Assembly: GCA_024694055.1 (NCBI GenBank)
Contig: JAILKC010000162.1
Coordinates: forward strand, 1 to 41,088
Length of the DNA: 41,088 nt
Direction: 5' to 3'
From: Lachnospiraceae bacterium
Lineage (GTDB): Bacteria > Bacillota > Clostridia > Lachnospirales > Lachnospiraceae
Shown here: one piece after another, positions 15,956 through 26,261 of the stretch
Layout of the letters: every line of letters starts with the position of its first letter
Numbering within the stretch: position 1 is the first letter of the stretch
The notes under the pieces: generated by a model
What the model saw: the letters and a program-made list of their open reading frames with translations, nothing else
Database searches by the model: none
Told to the model about the DNA's origin: nothing
Position numbers and translations under genes: made by a program

Positions 15956-17413
15956 GTCGGCCATACCTCTAAGTCTTTCGGCAAGTGCAGGGGTCAGTGC
16001 ATCCTTTCGCATTCTCCATTTCCAGTTGGTACCGAGAGTGGAAGGCATGTTCATTCTGGCCTCGCCGCCAAGTCCAAGATAATCCTGCATCGGAATGATC
16101 GCGGTATCTGCTACCGATGCCAGTGCTGCACGGATCATACGGTCACATACATCTCCTCCTCGCTTAACATCCAGATACTTGCGTACGTATGCCTTTTCTT
16201 TGCGCTTAAGTGTCTGATACCAGTGAGTGATCGTGTCATTGTCATGGGTGCCGGTATATACCACACAGTTGCTCACATGATTGTGAGGCGCATGTTCGCT
16301 GTCGCTTTCAGAGTCAAAGCCGAATTCCAAAACTTTCATATTGGGATAGCCGGTCTTTTTGACAAGTTTTCTGACACTGTCTGTCATGAAGCCCAGATCT
16401 TCCGCAATGACCTGCTTATTGCCAAGCTTGCTTTTCATCTCTTTGAAGAAGTTATATGCCGGCCCGGGAAGCCACTGCCCGATCTTGGCATTTTTCATGC
16501 CGTACTTAATGGAATAATACTCATCAAAACCTCTGAAGTGATCGATACGTACTATATCATAGAACTTGTAACAATGGGCCATACGCTCAAACCACCATTT
16601 ATAGCCTGTTTTTTTATGATAATCCCACTTGTACAGAGGATTGCCCCAGAGCTGACCGTCAGCCGTAAATGCATCGGGGGGACATCCTGCTACATGGGTG
16701 GGATTGCAGTCTGCATCAAGTTCAAACAACTCGGGGTTACTCCATGTGTCAGCACTGTCCATGGCTACATATATCGGAAGATCACCTATGATCTCTATGC
16801 CCTTATCGTTGGCATAAGCTTTGAGTTTATACCACTGGGTGCTAAAGAAGTACTGCTGGAAACAATAGAAAGTATAATCGTCATTTAATTTCTCTCTATA
16901 CTTCTTAACTGCTGCGCTCTTACGGGTCTTGATATCGTCTTCCCACTGTGTCCAGGCAAGTCCTTTTTTGGAATCTTTTATGGCCATGTACAGGGCGTAG
17001 CCGTCAAGCCAGTATTCGTTCTCTTTTACAAATCTCTTAAAATCGGGATCGTTTTCTATGTTGCTTGCCTTATATGCCTTACGAAGCAGGGCGTATCTTG
17101 AATTGAATATGGCTTCATAGTCCACATATTCGGGATGGGATACCTTGTATTTCTTACAGTCTGCTTTCGTAAGCCAGCCCTTTTCTATGAACTGCTCAAG
17201 ATCAATATAGTAGGGATTGCCCGCAAAAGTAGAGAATGACTGATATGGACTGTCACCGTATCCTGTGGGACCGAGTGGCAGTATCTGCCATAGGCTCTGC
17301 CCTGCATCGGACAAAAAGTCTACGAACTCATAAGCTTCCTTGGAAAATCCGCCTATCCCGTACTCTGACGGTATACTGGATATGGCAAGCAATATTCCTG
17401 TGCGTCTTTTCAT
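15938..17413 (-). CDS. malQ: 4-alpha-glucanotransferase (amylomaltase, GH77)
   Basis: MalQ moves glucan chains between maltodextrins in glycogen/maltodextrin use. ATG at 17413 (protein MKRRTGILL) is chosen because GGAGGAG lies just upstream; the upstream TTG at 17425 would sit on it. About 491 residues. GH77 motifs are clear: LWQILPLGPTGYGDSPYQS near 50, VRIDHFRGFDEYY (nucleophile Asp), VIAEDLGFM (acid/base Glu), YTGTHDNDT (third acid). The gene stands alone on the minus strand, facing the aldo/keto reductase. Its 3' end is tandemly duplicated. Confidence 0.96.
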   Translation of the reverse strand: MKRRTGILLAISSIPSEYGIGGFSKEAYEFVDFLSDAGQSLWQILPLGPTGYGDSPYQSFSTFAGNPYYIDLEQFIEKGWLTKADCKKYKVSHPEYVDYEAIFNSRYALLRKAYKASNIENDPDFKRFVKENEYWLDGYALYMAIKDSKKGLAWTQWEDDIKTRKSAAVKKYREKLNDDYTFYCFQQYFFSTQWYKLKAYANDKGIEIIGDLPIYVAMDSADTWSNPELFELDADCNPTHVAGCPPDAFTADGQLWGNPLYKWDYHKKTGYKWWFERMAHCYKFYDIVRIDHFRGFDEYYSIKYGMKNAKIGQWLPGPAYNFFKEMKSKLGNKQVIAEDLGFMTDSVRKLVKKTGYPNMKVLEFGFDSESDSEHAPHNHVSNCVVYTGTHDNDTITHWYQTLKRKEKAYVRKYLDVKRGGDVCDRMIRAALASVADTAIIPMQDYLGLGGEARMNMPSTLGTNWKWRMRKDALTPALAERLRGMADTYRRI

Positions 17414-17578
17414 ATGCTCCTCCAACTATCGCAATGAACTGTTGATCGCTTTTTTTATATTCTATCACATTTTACTAAAAATTACTAAACTTTTTAATTT
17501 TTTTGTAAAACACCGTATACGAATAATAAAGGCAAAAAAATCCATGCCGAAACAACGCGATTTACTGTGGATTATGTG

Positions 17579-17607
17579 TTGTCTACAGGCGGATTCTATG
17601 CTATAAT
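17579..17607 (+). promoter_or_regulatory. Sigma-A promoter of tig-clpP-clpX
   Basis: TTGTCT (17579-17584), 17-base spacer, consensus TATAAT (17602-17607). It lies about 70 bases before the tig start. I see no CtsR-type or CIRCE operator here. Confidence 0.8.
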
Positions 17608-17676
17608 ACAGTCTTGACTGCGAACTTAGCAAAGATAGGATCAACACAGTAAGAATATATATAAGGAGTGAATTTG

Positions 17677-18966
17677 ATGAGTGTTAAGGTAGAGAAACTG
17701 GATAATAACATGGCCAAGCTGATCATTGAGGTTGCTTGGGCAGATTTCAACGGAGCCATTGAGAAGGTATACCAGAAGCAGAGGAAGAATATCACTATCC
17801 CCGGCTTCCGTAAGGGCAAGGCTCCCAGGATGATGATAGAGAAGATGTACGGAAAAGAAGTGTTCTTCGAGGATGCAGCCAATGAGATCATTCCCGATGC
17901 ATATGAGAAGGCTTATGATGAGTGCGGTGAGAACATCGTATCCACACCCAAGGTTGAAGTTGTTCAGCTTGAGTATGACAAGCCCTTCATATTCAGCGCG
18001 GAAGTAGCGCTTAAGCCTGAAGTTACACTCGGCAAGTACAAGGGTGTCAAGATCGACAAGGTAGATGCCACAGTATCAGATGAGGATGTTGACAAGGCTG
18101 TTGAGGCAGAGCGTGAGCGCAATGCCAGAAGCATTTCGGTTACTGACAGAGCAGTTAAGGACGGAGATGACATCATACTTGACTTTGAGGGCTTTGTAGA
18201 CGGTGTTGCATTCAACGGCGGTAAGGGTGAGAACTATCCTCTTACTATCGGTTCCGGCCAGTTCATTCCCGGCTTTGAGGATCAGCTCATCGGCAAGGAG
18301 ATCGGTACCGAAGTTGAAGTTAATGTGACATTCCCTGAAGATTATCAGTCAGAAGAGTTAAAGGGCAAGGCTGCTACATTCAAGTGCACTGTCAAGGAGA
18401 TCAAGGAGAAGGAACTTCCCGAGCTTGATGATGAGTTCGCTTCTGAAGTATCTGAGTTTGATACACTTGATGAGTACAAGGCAGACGTCAGAAAGAAACT
18501 CGAGGAGAAGAAGGCTGCAGATGCCAAGAATGCCAAGGAAGATGCAGTTATTCAGGCTATCATAGATGATGCGAAGATGGATATTCCCGAGGCTATGCTT
18601 GAGACTCAGAAGCGTCAGCTTGCAGAAGAGTTCGCACAGAGGATCCAGGCACAGGGACTTTCATTCGAGCAGTACATGCAGTTTACCGGCATGACTGCAG
18701 AGGCATTCCTTGAGCAGGTTGCACCTCAGGCCAAGCAGCGTATCGAGAGCAGACTTGTACTTGAGGCAGTTGCAGCAGCAGAAGGTCTTGAGGCTACAGA
18801 GGAAGATTTCGACAAGGAAGTTGACAAGCTTGTAGAGAGCTACAAGATGGAGAAGGATAAAGTACTTGAGATGATCGGCGAGGAAGCCAAGAAGCAGATG
18901 ATGGAAGATATCGTCGTATCCAAGGCAGTTGATTTTGTAGTAGAGAATGCGAAGGAGAGCAAATGA
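17677..18966 (+). CDS. tig: Trigger factor, ribosome-bound chaperone
   Basis: Trigger factor folds nascent chains at the ribosome exit. ATG 17677 is chosen with AAGGAG at 17663-17668; the in-frame GTG at 17668 overlaps that site. 429 residues. The ribosome-binding loop [17 protein letters not shown] lies at about 42-58. The FKBP-type prolyl isomerase domain is at about 150-240 ([38 protein letters not shown]), and the C-terminal arms follow. The stop overlaps the clpP start (ATGA), so clpP is translationally coupled. Confidence 0.97.
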   Translation: MSVKVEKLDNNMAKLIIEVAWADFNGAIEKVYQKQRKNITIPGFRKGKAPRMMIEKMYGKEVFFEDAANEIIPDAYEKAYDECGENIVSTPKVEVVQLEYDKPFIFSAEVALKPEVTLGKYKGVKIDKVDATVSDEDVDKAVEAERERNARSISVTDRAVKDGDDIILDFEGFVDGVAFNGGKGENYPLTIGSGQFIPGFEDQLIGKEIGTEVEVNVTFPEDYQSEELKGKAATFKCTVKEIKEKELPELDDEFASEVSEFDTLDEYKADVRKKLEEKKAADAKNAKEDAVIQAIIDDAKMDIPEAMLETQKRQLAEEFAQRIQAQGLSFEQYMQFTGMTAEAFLEQVAPQAKQRIESRLVLEAVAAAEGLEATEEDFDKEVDKLVESYKMEKDKVLEMIGEEAKKQMMEDIVVSKAVDFVVENAKESK

Positions 18967-19568
18967 GTTTAATTCCTTATGTCATAGAGCAGACCAGTCG
19001 CGGCGAGCGTTCATATGATATTTATTCAAGATTACTTAAGGATCGTATAGTTTTCCTCGGTGAGGATGTGCGTGAAGACAATGCGGCTACGATAGTCGCA
19101 CAGCTTCTTTTTCTTGAGGCTGAGGATCCTGAGAAGGATATATGCTTATACATCAACAGCCCGGGCGGTTCAGTGACTGCAGGTATGGCCATATACGATA
19201 CTATGCAGTATATCAAGTGTGATGTATCTACCATATGTATAGGTATGGCAGCCAGCATGGGAGCTTTCCTTTTGGCAGGCGGTGCCAAGGGCAAGAGATA
19301 TGCGCTTCCCAATGCTGAGATCATGATACATCAGCCCAGCGGCGGTGCTCAGGGTCAGGCTACCGAGATACAGATCACGGCCGAGCACATCTTAAAGACC
19401 AAGGAAAGACTTAACCGTATACTGGCGGCCAATACAGGCCAGGATTATGAGACAGTTGCTGCGGATACTGAGCGTGACAACTGGAAGAGCGCCGAAGAAG
19501 CCAAGGAATACGGCCTTATAGATTCGGTAATAGCTAACAGAGCCGAGGTTGCGACAGATGAGAAATAA
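18963..19568 (+). CDS. clpP: ATP-dependent Clp protease proteolytic subunit
   Basis: ClpP is the serine protease chamber used with ClpX and other Clp ATPases. The 201-residue protein has the catalytic triad S98 ([11 protein letters not shown]), H123 (IMIHQPSGG) and D172 (DTERDNW). Start [22 protein letters not shown] is typical. It overlaps tig by four bases, and clpX begins inside its last codons. No paralogue is in the window. Confidence 0.98.
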   Translation: MSLIPYVIEQTSRGERSYDIYSRLLKDRIVFLGEDVREDNAATIVAQLLFLEAEDPEKDICLYINSPGGSVTAGMAIYDTMQYIKCDVSTICIGMAASMGAFLLAGGAKGKRYALPNAEIMIHQPSGGAQGQATEIQITAEHILKTKERLNRILAANTGQDYETVAADTERDNWKSAEEAKEYGLIDSVIANRAEVATDEK

Positions 19569-20808
19569 TTCCGGTCCAGAGATATGCTGCTCTTTCTGCG
19601 GTAAGAAGCAGAGTGAGGTCATGAAGCTCATAGCAGGCCCCAACAATATATATATATGTGATGAATGCATCAGTATATGCAGCGATATACTCGAAGAGGA
19701 ATTCGGTGATCTGGATGATACCGAGGATGAAGAGGCGGTATCCGGTGATATCAATCTTCTTAAGCCTGTTCAGATCAAGCAGTTTCTGGATGAATTCGTT
19801 ATAGGCCAGGAAGAGGCCAAGAAGGTTCTGGCTGTAGCGGTGTACAATCACTATAAGAGAGTGATGAGTGAAAAAAAGGGTGACGATGATGTGGAGCTTC
19901 AAAAGAGCAATATCATCATGATGGGTCCCACCGGAAGCGGCAAGACATATCTTGCGCAGACTCTGGCCAAGATCATCAATGTTCCTTTCGCCATAGCAGA
20001 TGCCACTACCCTTACGGAAGCCGGGTATGTGGGCGAGGATGTGGAGAATATCCTGCTTAAACTCATACAGGCAGCGGATTATGATGTCAAGAGAGCACAG
20101 TACGGCATCATATACATAGATGAGATAGACAAGATCACTAAAAAGAGCGAGAATGTATCGATCACCAGAGATGTATCCGGTGAGGGTGTACAGCAGGCAC
20201 TTCTTAAGATAGTCGAGGGAACGATAGCTTCCGTACCTCCTCAGGGCGGACGCAAGCATCCACACCAGGAACTTATACAGATAGATACATCCAATATACT
20301 GTTTATATGCGGCGGAGCATTTGACGGTTTGGACAAGATCATAGAAGAGAGACTTAACCGCAAGTCCATCGGATTCAATGCCGAACTTGGAGAGAGATCG
20401 GGACATGAGATCGGTGAGGTACTGCGACATGTTTCCACTCAGGATCTTATCAAGTTCGGACTCATACCTGAATTTGTGGGTCGTGTACCGATCAGGGTAT
20501 CCCTTGACGGACTTGACAGGGATTCACTTGTAAAGATACTGTCAGAACCCAAGAATGCGCTTATCAAGCAATACCGTAAGCTCTTTAGTTATGATGATGT
20601 TGAGCTTACATTTGAGCCGGATGCCACACAGGCTATAGCGGATGAGGCATTTGAGCAGAAGACGGGAGCGCGAGGATTGCGTACCATCATGGAGAAGATC
20701 ATGATGAATGTGATGTATGAGATCCCGTCCGATGAGAGCATCAAGCGATGCGTGATCACCAAGGCCTGCGTCACTGACGGGAAGCAGCCGGAAGTATACA
20801 GAGACTGA
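19558..20808 (+). CDS. clpX: ATP-dependent Clp protease ATP-binding subunit ClpX
   Basis: ClpX unfolds substrates and feeds them to ClpP. ATG 19558 lies inside the clpP end (11-base overlap) with GAGGT upstream; 417 residues. The N-terminal zinc domain has C11-x2-C14 and C34-x2-C37. Walker A is GPTGSGKT from residue 123, followed by [14 protein letters not shown], Walker B YIDEIDKI, the pore-2/RKH region ([10 protein letters not shown]) and the IGF loop (NRKSIGFNA) that docks on ClpP. Confidence 0.98.
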   Translation: MRNNSGPEICCSFCGKKQSEVMKLIAGPNNIYICDECISICSDILEEEFGDLDDTEDEEAVSGDINLLKPVQIKQFLDEFVIGQEEAKKVLAVAVYNHYKRVMSEKKGDDDVELQKSNIIMMGPTGSGKTYLAQTLAKIINVPFAIADATTLTEAGYVGEDVENILLKLIQAADYDVKRAQYGIIYIDEIDKITKKSENVSITRDVSGEGVQQALLKIVEGTIASVPPQGGRKHPHQELIQIDTSNILFICGGAFDGLDKIIEERLNRKSIGFNAELGERSGHEIGEVLRHVSTQDLIKFGLIPEFVGRVPIRVSLDGLDRDSLVKILSEPKNALIKQYRKLFSYDDVELTFEPDATQAIADEAFEQKTGARGLRTIMEKIMMNVMYEIPSDESIKRCVITKACVTDGKQPEVYRD

Positions 20809-20814
20809 TCATTT

Positions 20815-20847
20815 ACCGCCTGCACGGTTACGTTCAGGCGGTTTTTT
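20815..20847 (+). terminator. Intrinsic terminator after clpX
   Basis: Stem ACCGCCTG (20815-20822) with CAGGCGGT (20835-20842), 12-base loop, then a T-run. It separates tig-clpP-clpX from lon-engB. Confidence 0.9.
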
Positions 20848-20874
20848 GCATAATTTAAGACTCTGTTTTGTTAT
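20846..20874 (+). promoter_or_regulatory. Possible lon promoter
   Basis: TTGCAT (20846-20851), 17-base spacer, TGTTAT (20869-20874), overlapping the T-run of the clpX terminator. It would give a very short leader. A weak match, but lon needs a promoter after that terminator. Confidence 0.35.
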
Positions 20875-20889
20875 TGATATAGGAGCAAT

Positions 20890-23265
20890 ATGAGAATACC
20901 TTTAGTAGCCCTTAAGGGACTTAATATCTTTCCCGGAATGGTCATACACTTTGATCTTAACCGTAAGCCTTCCATGGCTGCGGTGAGAGCTGCCATGAAA
21001 GCGGACGGCAGACTCTTTACCGTGACCCAAAGATCGATGACTGAGGAGATACCGGGAGCTGACGGATTATACAATGTGGGTACGGTGGTACAGGTAAGAC
21101 AGATCACCAAACTGCCCAACAATACCATGCGTGTCCTTACCGAGGGGCTTTTCCGTGCTGATCTTAACAGTGTAAGCAATAATGAAAACGGCAAATACCT
21201 TGAAGGGGATATCACACAGATCATAGAAGATGACGGGCATATAAGTGAAGACAAGGAATATGAGGAAGCGGCTTTTCGCACCATGGTGGATATGCTTGGC
21301 GGCTATATGGAGTTCCATCCAAAGGTAAGCCAAAGCCTGAATTCTCAGATAGATCCTTCCATGAGTTTGGGAGAGATCGTCAACAGGATCGCCATGAACA
21401 TTCCGCTTTCATTTGATAAAAAGCAGTCGCTTTTGGAAGCGGTCTCTACTGCGGACAGATACGAGATCCTGTCGACCATCCTTTTCCAGGAGACGAATAT
21501 ATCAAGGATCCACAGCAAGTTGGCATCTGATATACAGAAGAGAGTCGATAAGAATCAAAAGGAATATATACTGCGCGAGCAGATGGCTTATATTCGTAAG
21601 GAATTGGCCAAGGAAGAGGAATTCACGGACAGTGAGATCTTCCTTAAGAAGGTAGATGAACTTGAGGCTGCCGGTGATATCAAGGAAAAGATCCGCAAGG
21701 AGATAAGGAGGTTTGACAATATCTCAGAGTCATCGCCTGAGGGTTATGTTCAGAGAGCATATATCGAAACGCTCCTTGAACTGCCATGGGATCATGCATC
21801 CGTGGATGATCAGGATATAGAGCGTGCTGAGAAGATACTTGATGAGGATCACTATGGCCTTGATAAGGTAAAAGAGAGAGTGACTGAGTTTTTGGCTGTC
21901 AGAGCCATGACAAACAAGGGCAGGAGTCCCATCATCTGTTTAGTGGGACCTCCCGGAACGGGTAAGACATCCATAGCCAAGAGTATAGCCAGAGCGCTTG
22001 ATAAGGAATATGTCAGAGTAAGTCTCGGCGGAGTGAGGGATGAAGCTGAGATAAGAGGACACAGACGCACCTATGTGGGAGCAATGCCCGGACGTATTGC
22101 TACGGGGCTTCGGCATGCCGGAGTCAAGAATCCGCTCATGCTCCTTGATGAGATAGACAAGGTGAGCAATGACTATAAGGGTGATACATTCTCGGCGCTT
22201 TTGGAGGTCTTGGATCCCGATCAGAACAGACAGTTCAGGGATCATTATGTGGAACTGCCGATAGATTTGTCCGAGGTGCTCTTTATAGCAACGGCCAATG
22301 ATACTTCGACGATACCGCGTCCGTTGCTTGATCGTATGGAGCTTATCGAGGTGTCGGGCTATACACAGAACGAGAAGTTCCATATAGCCAAGGAACATCT
22401 TTTGAAAAAGCAATACGAGACTAACGGAATGACAGGCGCGATGCTGTCTATAAGCGATGGCGCGATTAAAGATATCATACGTTATTATACAAGAGAAGCG
22501 GGTGTCAGGGAACTTGAGAGAAAACTTGGAGAGATATGCCGCAAGGCTGCCAAGAATAAGCTTAAGTCTTTACAGCTGCAACAAAAGCAGGCAAAGACTG
22601 TAGGAAGCAGACGTAAAAATGCAGTTGCAGATACAGATGGTAAGATCGTAGTAAATAACCGCAATCTTGAAGAATATCTGGGTAAGAGAAAGTACAGCCA
22701 GCTTTCAGCCAATAAAAAGGATGAGGTTGGTATTGTAAGAGGACTTGCGTGGACTGCGGTGGGAGGTGAGACTCTCCAGATAGAAGTAAATATGATGCCC
22801 GGTAAGGGTGAGGTCGTATTGACAGGTCGCATGGGCGATGTGATGAAGGAATCCGCAGAGATCGCCTTAAGCTATGTCAGATCCGCAGGCAAAAAGTATG
22901 GTATAGATCCGGCTATATTTAAGGATAATGACTTCCATCTGCACATACCCGAAGGTGCAGTGCCCAAGGATGGACCGAGTGCCGGTATCACCATGGCTAC
23001 GGCGATATTGTCGGCTGTGACCGGTAAAAAGGTGCACTGTAAAGTGGCAATGACCGGAGAGATCACTCTTCGCGGTAAGGTACTGCCCATAGGCGGACTT
23101 AAGGAAAAACTGCTTGCTGCCAAGACAGCCGGGATCAAGAAGGTTTTGGTTCCCAATGAGAATGAAAAAGACGTTGAAGAGATAAGTGAAGAGATACTGG
23201 GCGGAATGGACATCATATTCGTAAGTGATATGGACGAAGTGGTGTATCAGGCGATAGAGATGTAG
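20890..23265 (+). CDS. lon: ATP-dependent protease La (Lon)
   Basis: Lon degrades misfolded and short-lived regulatory proteins. 791 residues, AGGAG before the ATG. Order: N-terminal substrate domain (MRIPLVALKGLNIFPGMVIH), coiled coil, AAA+ module with Walker A GPPGTGKT from residue 353 and Walker B LMLLDEIDKV, then the protease domain with the Ser-Lys dyad S697 (DGPSAGITMA) and K740 (GGLKEKLLAA), 43 apart as in E. coli. A Lys/Gln-rich insert lies between the two domains (about 555-590). engB follows 35 bases downstream, as in many Firmicutes. Confidence 0.98.
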   Translation: MRIPLVALKGLNIFPGMVIHFDLNRKPSMAAVRAAMKADGRLFTVTQRSMTEEIPGADGLYNVGTVVQVRQITKLPNNTMRVLTEGLFRADLNSVSNNENGKYLEGDITQIIEDDGHISEDKEYEEAAFRTMVDMLGGYMEFHPKVSQSLNSQIDPSMSLGEIVNRIAMNIPLSFDKKQSLLEAVSTADRYEILSTILFQETNISRIHSKLASDIQKRVDKNQKEYILREQMAYIRKELAKEEEFTDSEIFLKKVDELEAAGDIKEKIRKEIRRFDNISESSPEGYVQRAYIETLLELPWDHASVDDQDIERAEKILDEDHYGLDKVKERVTEFLAVRAMTNKGRSPIICLVGPPGTGKTSIAKSIARALDKEYVRVSLGGVRDEAEIRGHRRTYVGAMPGRIATGLRHAGVKNPLMLLDEIDKVSNDYKGDTFSALLEVLDPDQNRQFRDHYVELPIDLSEVLFIATANDTSTIPRPLLDRMELIEVSGYTQNEKFHIAKEHLLKKQYETNGMTGAMLSISDGAIKDIIRYYTREAGVRELERKLGEICRKAAKNKLKSLQLQQKQAKTVGSRRKNAVADTDGKIVVNNRNLEEYLGKRKYSQLSANKKDEVGIVRGLAWTAVGGETLQIEVNMMPGKGEVVLTGRMGDVMKESAEIALSYVRSAGKKYGIDPAIFKDNDFHLHIPEGAVPKDGPSAGITMATAILSAVTGKKVHCKVAMTGEITLRGKVLPIGGLKEKLLAAKTAGIKKVLVPNENEKDVEEISEEILGGMDIIFVSDMDEVVYQAIEM

Positions 23266-23300
23266 AGATACTCATCGGGCGGCCGGGATTTGGAGATACA

Positions 23301-23888
23301 ATGGTCATTAAGAATGTCAATCTTGAAACTGTATGCGGTATTACGAGCAAACTTCCGGACAATGTACATCCGGAGGTCGCTTTTGCCGGTAAAAGTAATG
23401 TGGGTAAGTCTTCTTTGATCAATGCCTTAATGAACCGTAAGTCTTATGCCAGGACATCTTCGCAGCCTGGTAAGACTCAGACAATCAATTTTTACAATAT
23501 CAATGACAGCATTTATTTCGTTGATCTGCCGGGCTACGGTTATGCCAATGCCAACATAAAGGTCAAGGAAAAATGGGGGAAGATGATAGAGAGATATCTC
23601 AACAAATCGGGTCAGTTAAAACAGGTATTTCTGTTGATTGATATCAGACATGCTCCCGGTAAAAATGATATTCAGATGTATGACTGGATAGTATCTAACG
23701 GTTTCAGGCCCATCATAATAGCCACCAAGCTTGATAAGCTTAAACGAAGCGAGGTGCAGAAGGCCGTAAAACTTATAAAAGAAACACTTAAGCTTACACC
23801 CGAAGATGTGCTCATTCCTTTTTCGGCCGAGACCAAGGCGGGGCGTGATGAGATATATGAGATACTTGATGGGATAATAGAGGATTAG
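23301..23888 (+). CDS. engB: Ribosome-biogenesis GTPase EngB/YsxC
   Basis: EngB/YsxC is an essential GTPase of 50S assembly. 195 residues with G1 AGKSNVGKSS, the G2 region (SQPGKTQTINFY), G3 DLPGYGYAN, G4 TKLDKL and a G5-like FSAETKAG. The order lon-engB matches B. subtilis. A weak GGAG lies eight bases before the ATG. It ends at a strong terminator shared with the convergent P-type ATPase gene. Confidence 0.97.
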   Translation: MVIKNVNLETVCGITSKLPDNVHPEVAFAGKSNVGKSSLINALMNRKSYARTSSQPGKTQTINFYNINDSIYFVDLPGYGYANANIKVKEKWGKMIERYLNKSGQLKQVFLLIDIRHAPGKNDIQMYDWIVSNGFRPIIIATKLDKLKRSEVQKAVKLIKETLKLTPEDVLIPFSAETKAGRDEIYEILDGIIED

Positions 23889-23894
23889 AAAGAT

Positions 23895-23930
23895 AAAAGG
23901 CTGTGATCACTGATGATCACAGCCTTTTTT
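23895..23930. terminator. Bidirectional terminator between engB and the metal ATPase gene
   Basis: A 15-bp perfect stem (23895-23909 with 23914-23928), loop CTGA, flanked by A-run and T-run. It serves both convergent genes. Confidence 0.93.
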
Positions 23931-23963
23931 ATAGGGGATTTCCGGTCTGAAATTGATGCCTGT

Positions 23964-25907
23964 CTACAGATTAGAGGTCTTGAGAGCTCTCATGGCATTT
24001 AAGATGGCTATGAAAGCGACTCCGACATCCGCAAATACGGCTGCCCACATGGAGGCGATACCGAAGGCGGCAAGGGCCAATACCAAAAGCTTTACGCCTA
24101 TGGCAAAGGTTATATTTTCTTTGACTATACGAAGAGTCTTGCGTGATATGGCGATGGCCTTGGCTATCTTACAGGGCTCATCCGTCATGATGACAATATC
24201 TGCGGCTTCTATGGCAGCGTCACTGCCAAGGCCTCCCATGGCTATGCCGATATCCGCTCTTGCGAGTACCGGTGCATCATTGATACCGTCGCCTACGAAT
24301 ATCAGCCTGCCCTTATCGGATTTGGATGCTATAAGGCTTTCTACGATATCAACCTTGTCTCCCGGTAAAAGATCCGAGTGATATTCTTTTATTCCAAGCT
24401 TTGCTGCGACTGCGTCGGCAGTGGCCTTTCTGTCACCCGTAAGCATGACGATCCGCTTGATACCTGCTTTTGTCATGCCCAAAATAGCGGCAGGTGCATC
24501 CTCTTTTACAATGTCAGACAGATATATCAGGCCAAGGAGCTTATGCTCATTGGCAATGTAGACTACCGTGCCGGCTTCTTCATCTGCTGTGGCTTTGGAA
24601 GTATCGGCGGATCTGTCGTCAGTATCCACCCTTACGGCTGTTTTGGTATCGATATTGTTATCTCTCATGAGTTTTGCATTGCCGACAAAGTATCTGTTAC
24701 CTTCTATGACGGCCTCTATACCGTGTCCTGCATGTTCTTTGATGTCACTTACATCTGACTTGAGCTCATCCGGAGTAAGGGAGTGGTTCTTCATATACTG
24801 TGCCACAAGCGATACGGCTATGGGATGAGATGAATAGCTTTCCGCAGTGGCTGCGATCTTAAGGATAAAATCCTCGGATGCGTCGTTGGAAGCGGATAAG
24901 ACCTTATCGACGCCGAATACCCCTTTTGTAAGAGTGCCTGTCTTATCGAGTGCTACGATCTCAGCTCTGTTAAGCTGCTCCAAGTAACTGCTTCCTTTGA
25001 CAAGAATACCTTCTCTGCTTGCGCCGCCTATACCGCCGAAAAAGCTTAATGGTATGCTGATGACCAGTGCGCAGGGGCAGGAGATTACGAGGAATGAAAG
25101 TGCTCTGTATATCCATGTGAGCCACTGACCCGTTATAACTGACGGTATGATCGCAAGTAAAAGTGCTGCGCCTACGACAGCGGGTGTATAGTATCTGGCA
25201 AATACCGATATGAAATTCTCCGATTCGGCCTTTTTATCCGTAGCTGATTCAACAAGCTCAAGTATCCTTGATACAGTAGACTGGCCGAACTCCTTGGTGA
25301 CTTCTATCTTTAGCAGACCGCTTAGGTTCACGCAACCTGATATCACATCTTCTCCGGTGACAACATCACGGGGAAGGCTTTCGCCGGTAAGTGCCATCGT
25401 ATCAAGAGAGGATATTCCTTCTATGACCACACCATCCAGAGGTATGCGCTCACCGGGCCTTACTACTATGATCTCACCTACGGATACTTCATCAGGATCG
25501 ACCTCTTCCTCAGCACCGTCGCGAAGTACGATGGCATAGTCAGGACGGATGCTCATAAGTTCCTTGATGGAGCCACGGCTTTTGCCTACAGCATAGGATT
25601 GGAACCATTCTCCGACCTGGTAGAAGAGTATAACGGCTACACCTTCTGAGAAACTGCCTATGAAAAATGCTCCGATCGATGCTATGGTCATAAGGAAGTT
25701 CTCATCCAACATATTGCCGTGTATTATGCCGGAAAATGCCTTTCTAAGTATATCGTGGGCTATTGCTATATATACGGCAAGAAAGCATGCGGCTTCTATA
25801 TATATATTCTCAAAGAGCGGAGTGACCTTCTCTATAATAAGAAGTGCTATGAAGATCACGGCGCATATGATTATTCTTGTGAGATTCTTTTTGAGCTTCT
25901 TTGTCAT
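23964..25907 (-). CDS. Heavy-metal P1B-type ATPase (Zn/Cd exporter), without HMA domain
   Basis: 647 residues on the minus strand. P-type motifs: TGES (174-177), the membrane metal site CPC (277-279), phosphorylated D321 in DKTGTLTKG, the HP pair (361-362), and GDGINDAP near 575. Six to eight membrane helices as for P1B pumps. CPC with neighbouring ArsR and HMA genes suggests export of Zn, Cd or Pb rather than Cu. The cytoplasmic N-terminal metal-binding domain usual in CadA/ZntA is missing here; the next upstream gene supplies it. Confidence 0.95.
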   Translation of the reverse strand: MTKKLKKNLTRIIICAVIFIALLIIEKVTPLFENIYIEAACFLAVYIAIAHDILRKAFSGIIHGNMLDENFLMTIASIGAFFIGSFSEGVAVILFYQVGEWFQSYAVGKSRGSIKELMSIRPDYAIVLRDGAEEEVDPDEVSVGEIIVVRPGERIPLDGVVIEGISSLDTMALTGESLPRDVVTGEDVISGCVNLSGLLKIEVTKEFGQSTVSRILELVESATDKKAESENFISVFARYYTPAVVGAALLLAIIPSVITGQWLTWIYRALSFLVISCPCALVISIPLSFFGGIGGASREGILVKGSSYLEQLNRAEIVALDKTGTLTKGVFGVDKVLSASNDASEDFILKIAATAESYSSHPIAVSLVAQYMKNHSLTPDELKSDVSDIKEHAGHGIEAVIEGNRYFVGNAKLMRDNNIDTKTAVRVDTDDRSADTSKATADEEAGTVVYIANEHKLLGLIYLSDIVKEDAPAAILGMTKAGIKRIVMLTGDRKATADAVAAKLGIKEYHSDLLPGDKVDIVESLIASKSDKGRLIFVGDGINDAPVLARADIGIAMGGLGSDAAIEAADIVIMTDEPCKIAKAIAISRKTLRIVKENITFAIGVKLLVLALAAFGIASMWAAVFADVGVAFIAILNAMRALKTSNL

Positions 25908-25956
25908 GTTGGTTCCTGTTCTTTCTATTGGTTATCATGAAGCGACGAAAGTGTTA

Positions 25957-25978
25957 CGGCAGACTGTTAAGTCTGCCG
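25957..25978 (-). other. Hairpin inside the metal-efflux operon
   Basis: A perfect 9-bp stem (25957-25965 with 25970-25978) around a 4-base loop, between the HMA gene and the ATPase gene. In the minus direction it is not followed by a clear T-run, so it looks like an mRNA processing or stability element, which could set unequal levels of the two proteins. Confidence 0.6.
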
Positions 25979-25986
25979 CTTGGTTA

Positions 25987-26211
25987 CTATTTTTCGATTA
26001 CTGTTACATCGGGCTCAAATTTGGCTACGATGGACTTTACTTCTTTTACTATAGCCAACTCGTCAGCGCCTTCTTCAAGATCAAGCTTAAGCTTCTGTGT
26101 AAGAAGAGTGCATTTGCTCTTAAGAACGCCTGTTATCTTAGCTGTCTCCTGCTCGATCTTCTCGGCGCAATGTGCACAATCAAGGTCTTCAAGGATAAAT
26201 AGTTTACTCAT
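25987..26211 (-). CDS. Small HMA-domain metallochaperone
   Basis: 74 residues starting at ATG 26211 (protein MSKLFILEDLDCAHC), with TTGGAG six bases upstream; the longer frame from 26241 has no ribosome site. A single heavy-metal-associated domain with metal site C12-x2-C15 (DCAHC), which probably delivers Zn/Cd to the adjacent ATPase, replacing that pump's missing N-terminal domain. The protein is acidic/lysine-rich and ends VTVIEK. Confidence 0.88.
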   Translation of the reverse strand: MSKLFILEDLDCAHCAEKIEQETAKITGVLKSKCTLLTQKLKLDLEEGADELAIVKEVKSIVAKFEPDVTVIEK

Positions 26212-26261
26212 GTTTTCTCCAATCCGGGCCACGCCCTGCAAATAATTAAATCTACATTATA

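Noticed and set aside
16223-16888. 221-codon open frame on +
   Set aside because: It lies inside malQ on the opposite strand; malQ has all GH77 motifs in the other frame.
17413-17560. malQ promoter on the minus strand
   Set aside because: TAGAAT is present, but no -35 box stands at a good distance; not supported well enough to list.
19534-20430. 298-codon open frame on the minus strand
   Set aside because: It lies antisense to clpX/clpP, which are certain genes, has no ribosome site, and its composition reflects the complementary codons.
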